Of a stretch of 7,631 bases of DNA, positions 5,187 to 7,631 are shown piece by piece. The DNA is from CAYQVO01 sp964421085 (GTDB lineage: Bacteria > Bdellovibrionota_C > UBA2361 > CAYQVO01): the NCBI GenBank assembly GCA_964421085.1, contig CAYQVO010000063.1, forward strand, positions 1 to 7,631. The letters run 5' to 3'. Position numbers and translations under genes: made by a program. The notes beneath the pieces were generated by a model. It worked only from the letters and a program-made list of their open reading frames with translations, did not search any database and was not told the origin of the DNA. Numbering within the stretch: the first letter of the stretch is position 1; each line of letters opens with the position of its first letter.

Positions 5187-7430
5187 ATGAAACAGAACCG
5201 CACCTTTAGATCGTTTGTTGCTTTTTTCGCCGCTGTTTTTCTCGCATCGTTTTCCGTCTCTGCAGATGATGCCTTTTCCGGAAAGCAGGGTGATATAACG
5301 AGAAGCGCGCTCAAACTCTACGGAGGTTTTGTCAACTCCTTCAGGGTCGGAAGCAATGGAAACCTTATCGCAGGTTTCGGGAGCGCAAGCGGCATATTCT
5401 GTTCAAGCAATGGCGGGACATCATGGATTGCTCCTCCGGCGGGAAGTGATTTTGGAATGATTTCCGACACAGCGTTCGGTGATAACCCGCAGACTGTCTA
5501 CATAATCGCGGGAACAGGCCTCCTGAAGTCCACCGATTTCTGCGGATCGTGGAGCGAACTCGAAGGCAATAATTACGATCAGACGATGCTCTATGCCAAC
5601 GGCACGCTTCTTGTCGCTGTCCGTGACGGCATTGTGGCTCACAGCACCGACGGCGGCGCTTCAATAACAAACACGACAGTCGGAAGCGGACTGGGGAGAG
5701 TAAGAGGCATCGGCGCTTCTGCAACGCCCGGCACTTTTTTCGTTTTGATTTACACCTCGAGCAGCAGTTCGACCACTGCTCTTTACAAATCAACGGACGG
5801 CGGAAGCACATGGTCGCCGATGGGCAAAACCGGCAGCTATATGGGTATCTTCGGGCACCCGACAGATCCGAACACACTCATGATACTTGGAAATGGAGGA
5901 GGAGAAATTTCCACAAACGGCGGCTCTTCATGGGAGGACCTCGGACTCTCAGGTCTTTCGAATACAAATGGATCATGGAGCGGAAACCGGCTTTATGTGG
6001 GTGCAGGTTACCGAATTGATGGAGAGACAACATGGCACGGGTTCAATGATGTTGAGGGAATGGCGGCAGACAGCGAGATTACAGGGTGGATTACAGCCGA
6101 TCCGGTGACGCCGAATCTTCTTTACGCAGCATCTGCAAGGGGCGTGAGTAAATCAACTGACAATGGCTTAGTCTGGCATGATGTTGTCGAGGGAATATAT
6201 GCGGTGACAGTTCATGATATCTTTCAGGCCACAGACAAAGACACAGTATATCTTGCTGTGACGGGCGGACTTGCAAAAACGACAAATTTCACTGACGCCG
6301 CCAACATTACATGGACCCACCTCCGCATTGGAGCGAGCGGATCAACGGCGTGGAGCGTTTTTGCGCGCAAGGCTGATCCCTCGAGAATTCTCGTTGCAAG
6401 CGCGAACAGAATCTATCACTCAGAAGACAGCGGCGCGACATGGAACGAAGCGTCAACTCCTCTCGAAAATGGGTTTGATGTGTATGATTTCGAAGAGCTT
6501 CCCGACGGCCGGATTGTCGGCGCTGCTCATGACAGAGACACCTGCAATGGAGGGGTTATTGTCAGCAGCGATAATGGCCTCACGTGGACTTCGCTCTCCA
6601 CTGGAGGTTATACAGGCCCGAGCAATGCTTTTACGGTTCTTGGTCAGAACCTTTACGTGGCAGTGGGCGCCGAGAACTCGAGCCTGCCATGCACAGAGCA
6701 GCAGTCCGGGGTGTTCAAGTTTGACACCACAACATCAACCTGGACGCAGCTCGAAGGGCTCAAAGGGAAGTTTGCAAACGATATAATTACAGCGGGCTCA
6801 ACCCTTTTTGTCTCGGTTGGAGAGAGGTTCGGGACGTCTGACAGCGGTGTTTACAGGTCAAAGGATGGCGGAGCGACCTGGGAAACCATGAAGCTCGAAT
6901 TTGCTGAAGGCGACAGCGCATTTTTCAAGAGTCTCGCGGTGGACGGGACCGATCCGAATATCGTTTACGCAGCAAGCGGGCGCCCAAATGGCAATGGCAC
7001 GATCTTCAGGTCGCCTGACGGCGGTGATACCTGGGTTTCATATTACAGGACTTTGAGAGATGAAGTGCCGGAAGCGATATTTGTGGATGATCTCCTGGCC
7101 GGATTCAACACGGGATTATTCGGTCTTTCCGGGAATGTGACTGCTCCAACTCCGACCCCGGCTCCTTACAAACTTTCAATAAAGGTGACGACGCGGACAA
7201 AGACTTTGACCTGCACGCTGAAGAAGAACGGCAGGGCTGTGAAAAAGGCGAAGATTAAAGTGATGCTGCGCACAAAGAAGAAAGGCTCCTTCAGGAGAGT
7301 CAAAACCATCAAGACAGACAGCAAGGGAAAGATGACATACCGCCCGCTCAGGAGACGGAGCTACTATCGCTGCGACTATACTGAGCCTTCGGGACATGTG
7401 CTTCATTCGAGCGTGAAGAGAACAAGGTAG
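5187..7430 (+). CDS. Secreted Asp-box (BNR/sortilin-like) beta-propeller protein with basic C-terminal domain
   Basis: A 747-residue exported protein. GAGGA (5179-5183) precedes the ATG by 3 bases, close but usable. Residues 1-26 are a signal peptide with a likely SPase I site at VSA|DD. Residues 35-645 hold ten Asp-box or near-Asp-box turns (S-x-D-x-G-x-T-W) at about 73, 115, 153, 202, 242, 323, 412, 460, 558 and 609; those at 115 and 153 are degenerate. This spacing and the DPNxxYAAS strands are typical of sortilin/VPS10-like or BNR-repeat propellers. Sialidase catalytic residues were not identified. A Pro/Thr linker (TAPTPTPAP, 652-660) leads to a Lys/Arg-rich C-terminal domain (661-747) that looks like an Ig-like or carboxypeptidase-regulatory-like beta-sandwich. 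Likely role: extracellular or surface binding, possibly carbohydrate or polymer recognition. No sorting signal or anchor is visible. It is a lone gene. Confidence 0.9.
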   Translation: MKQNRTFRSFVAFFAAVFLASFSVSADDAFSGKQGDITRSALKLYGGFVNSFRVGSNGNLIAGFGSASGIFCSSNGGTSWIAPPAGSDFGMISDTAFGDNPQTVYIIAGTGLLKSTDFCGSWSELEGNNYDQTMLYANGTLLVAVRDGIVAHSTDGGASITNTTVGSGLGRVRGIGASATPGTFFVLIYTSSSSSTTALYKSTDGGSTWSPMGKTGSYMGIFGHPTDPNTLMILGNGGGEISTNGGSSWEDLGLSGLSNTNGSWSGNRLYVGAGYRIDGETTWHGFNDVEGMAADSEITGWITADPVTPNLLYAASARGVSKSTDNGLVWHDVVEGIYAVTVHDIFQATDKDTVYLAVTGGLAKTTNFTDAANITWTHLRIGASGSTAWSVFARKADPSRILVASANRIYHSEDSGATWNEASTPLENGFDVYDFEELPDGRIVGAAHDRDTCNGGVIVSSDNGLTWTSLSTGGYTGPSNAFTVLGQNLYVAVGAENSSLPCTEQQSGVFKFDTTTSTWTQLEGLKGKFANDIITAGSTLFVSVGERFGTSDSGVYRSKDGGATWETMKLEFAEGDSAFFKSLAVDGTDPNIVYAASGRPNGNGTIFRSPDGGDTWVSYYRTLRDEVPEAIFVDDLLAGFNTGLFGLSGNVTAPTPTPAPYKLSIKVTTRTKTLTCTLKKNGRAVKKAKIKVMLRTKKKGSFRRVKTIKTDSKGKMTYRPLRRRSYYRCDYTEPSGHVLHSSVKRTR

Positions 7431-7454
7431 ATTTGTTCCCGACATTGGTTTCGG

Positions 7455-7476
7455 CCGGATCCCCTCCGGGGAATCC
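7455..7476 (+). terminator. GC-rich hairpin just after the Asp-box gene, no T-tract
   Basis: GGAT-CCCC (7457-7464) can pair with GGGG-A-ATCC (7468-7476) with one bulged A; a competing stem CCGGA/TCCGG uses 7455-7459 and 7465-7469. The hairpin starts about 25 bases past the stop codon, where a terminator is expected, but no T-run follows, so intrinsic termination is doubtful. Confidence 0.25.
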
Positions 7477-7477
7477 A

Positions 7478-7631
7478 GCCCTCCTCGAAAAAAAAGGTAA
7501 TAGATCTGATATGAGCTGACTTTTTCCAGTCCAGAAACTCATCAATGGAGCTGCCTGCTTCCAGGTAATCGAAGAGATTATTAACGGGCATGTCGTGTGC
7601 CAATAGACACCGGGAGGCCGCTCAAAATTTC
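7478..7631 (-). pseudogene. DUF433 (VapB-type antitoxin-like) gene, partial and frameshifted
   Basis: Reading in from the right edge, the minus strand gives EILSGLPVSIGTR (7631-7593). One extra base at 7592 shifts the frame to MPVNNLFDYLEAG and SSIDEFLD, then FFFEEG near 7478. This order matches the DUF433 domain, usually P-I-x-G-x-P-V-x-x-GTR-x-PV-x-x-L-x-DYLEAG-x-x-x-x-x-FL. In the middle the frame reads WKKSAHIRSI, but the neighbouring frame gives LEKVSSYQI, which fits the family better, so two more compensating indels are likely. A run of eight T follows and could add slippage. DUF433 proteins are often antitoxins paired with a PIN-like (DUF5615) toxin; no partner is in the window, but the 5' side lies beyond its edge. 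Sequencing error is an alternative to decay. Confidence 0.7.

Noticed and set aside
5365..5877. Open minus-strand frame of 170 codons inside the Asp-box gene
   Set aside because: It is rich in Arg, Cys and Ser as expected from antisense of a repeated coding region, and it resembles no family.
6271..6786. Open plus-strand frame of 171 codons inside the Asp-box gene
   Set aside because: It lies in an alternative frame of a gene with ten regular Asp-box turns, so it is a shadow.

Overview
The window looks like an accessory stretch of a Gram-negative, probably environmental bacterium. Two large proteins have ordinary Sec/SPase I signal peptides, and a decayed outer-membrane-type lipoprotein gene is present. 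The InlB-like repeats, SBBP-type and Asp-box propellers, an IS3-family remnant and a DUF433 relic are a mix I associate with Desulfobacterota-like (former deltaproteobacterial) genomes. That placement is inference; no ribosomal or housekeeping gene is present to confirm it.

Layout from left to right. Positions 1-217 hold no recognisable gene, only a 14-bp palindrome at the edge. Positions 218-2305 (minus) encode a 695-residue secreted protein with two four-cysteine InlB-like repeats and a seven-blade propeller whose blades carry a WHTF signature. Positions 2536-2935 are the frameshifted 3' end of an IS3-family transposase. Positions 3130-3491 (minus) are a lipoprotein gene that has lost its signal peptide and is frameshifted at the lipobox. 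Positions 3805-4718 (plus) hold two small cytosolic genes of unknown function, joined by an ATGA overlap and preceded by a plausible promoter with an operator-like inverted repeat. Positions 4719-5186 hold no convincing gene; this stretch is open on both strands, is bounded by TGATGCAT inverted repeats, and has a leftward terminator near its right end. Positions 5187-7430 (plus) encode a 747-residue secreted Asp-box (BNR/sortilin-like) propeller with a basic C-terminal domain. The right edge (7478-7631, minus) is a frameshifted DUF433 antitoxin-type gene that continues beyond the window.

The two big genes share a design, an exported propeller with an accessory beta-rich domain, but use unrelated propeller families and face opposite directions, so no operon links them. 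Both probably work outside the cytoplasm in binding or surface interactions; neither shows a catalytic signature I can name. The DNA between and beside them is a graveyard: three clearly broken genes and one possible repeat element lie around a single intact two-gene unit. No complete defence system, CRISPR array, tRNA or rRNA was seen. The best candidate for something undescribed is the coupled pair at 3805-4718.
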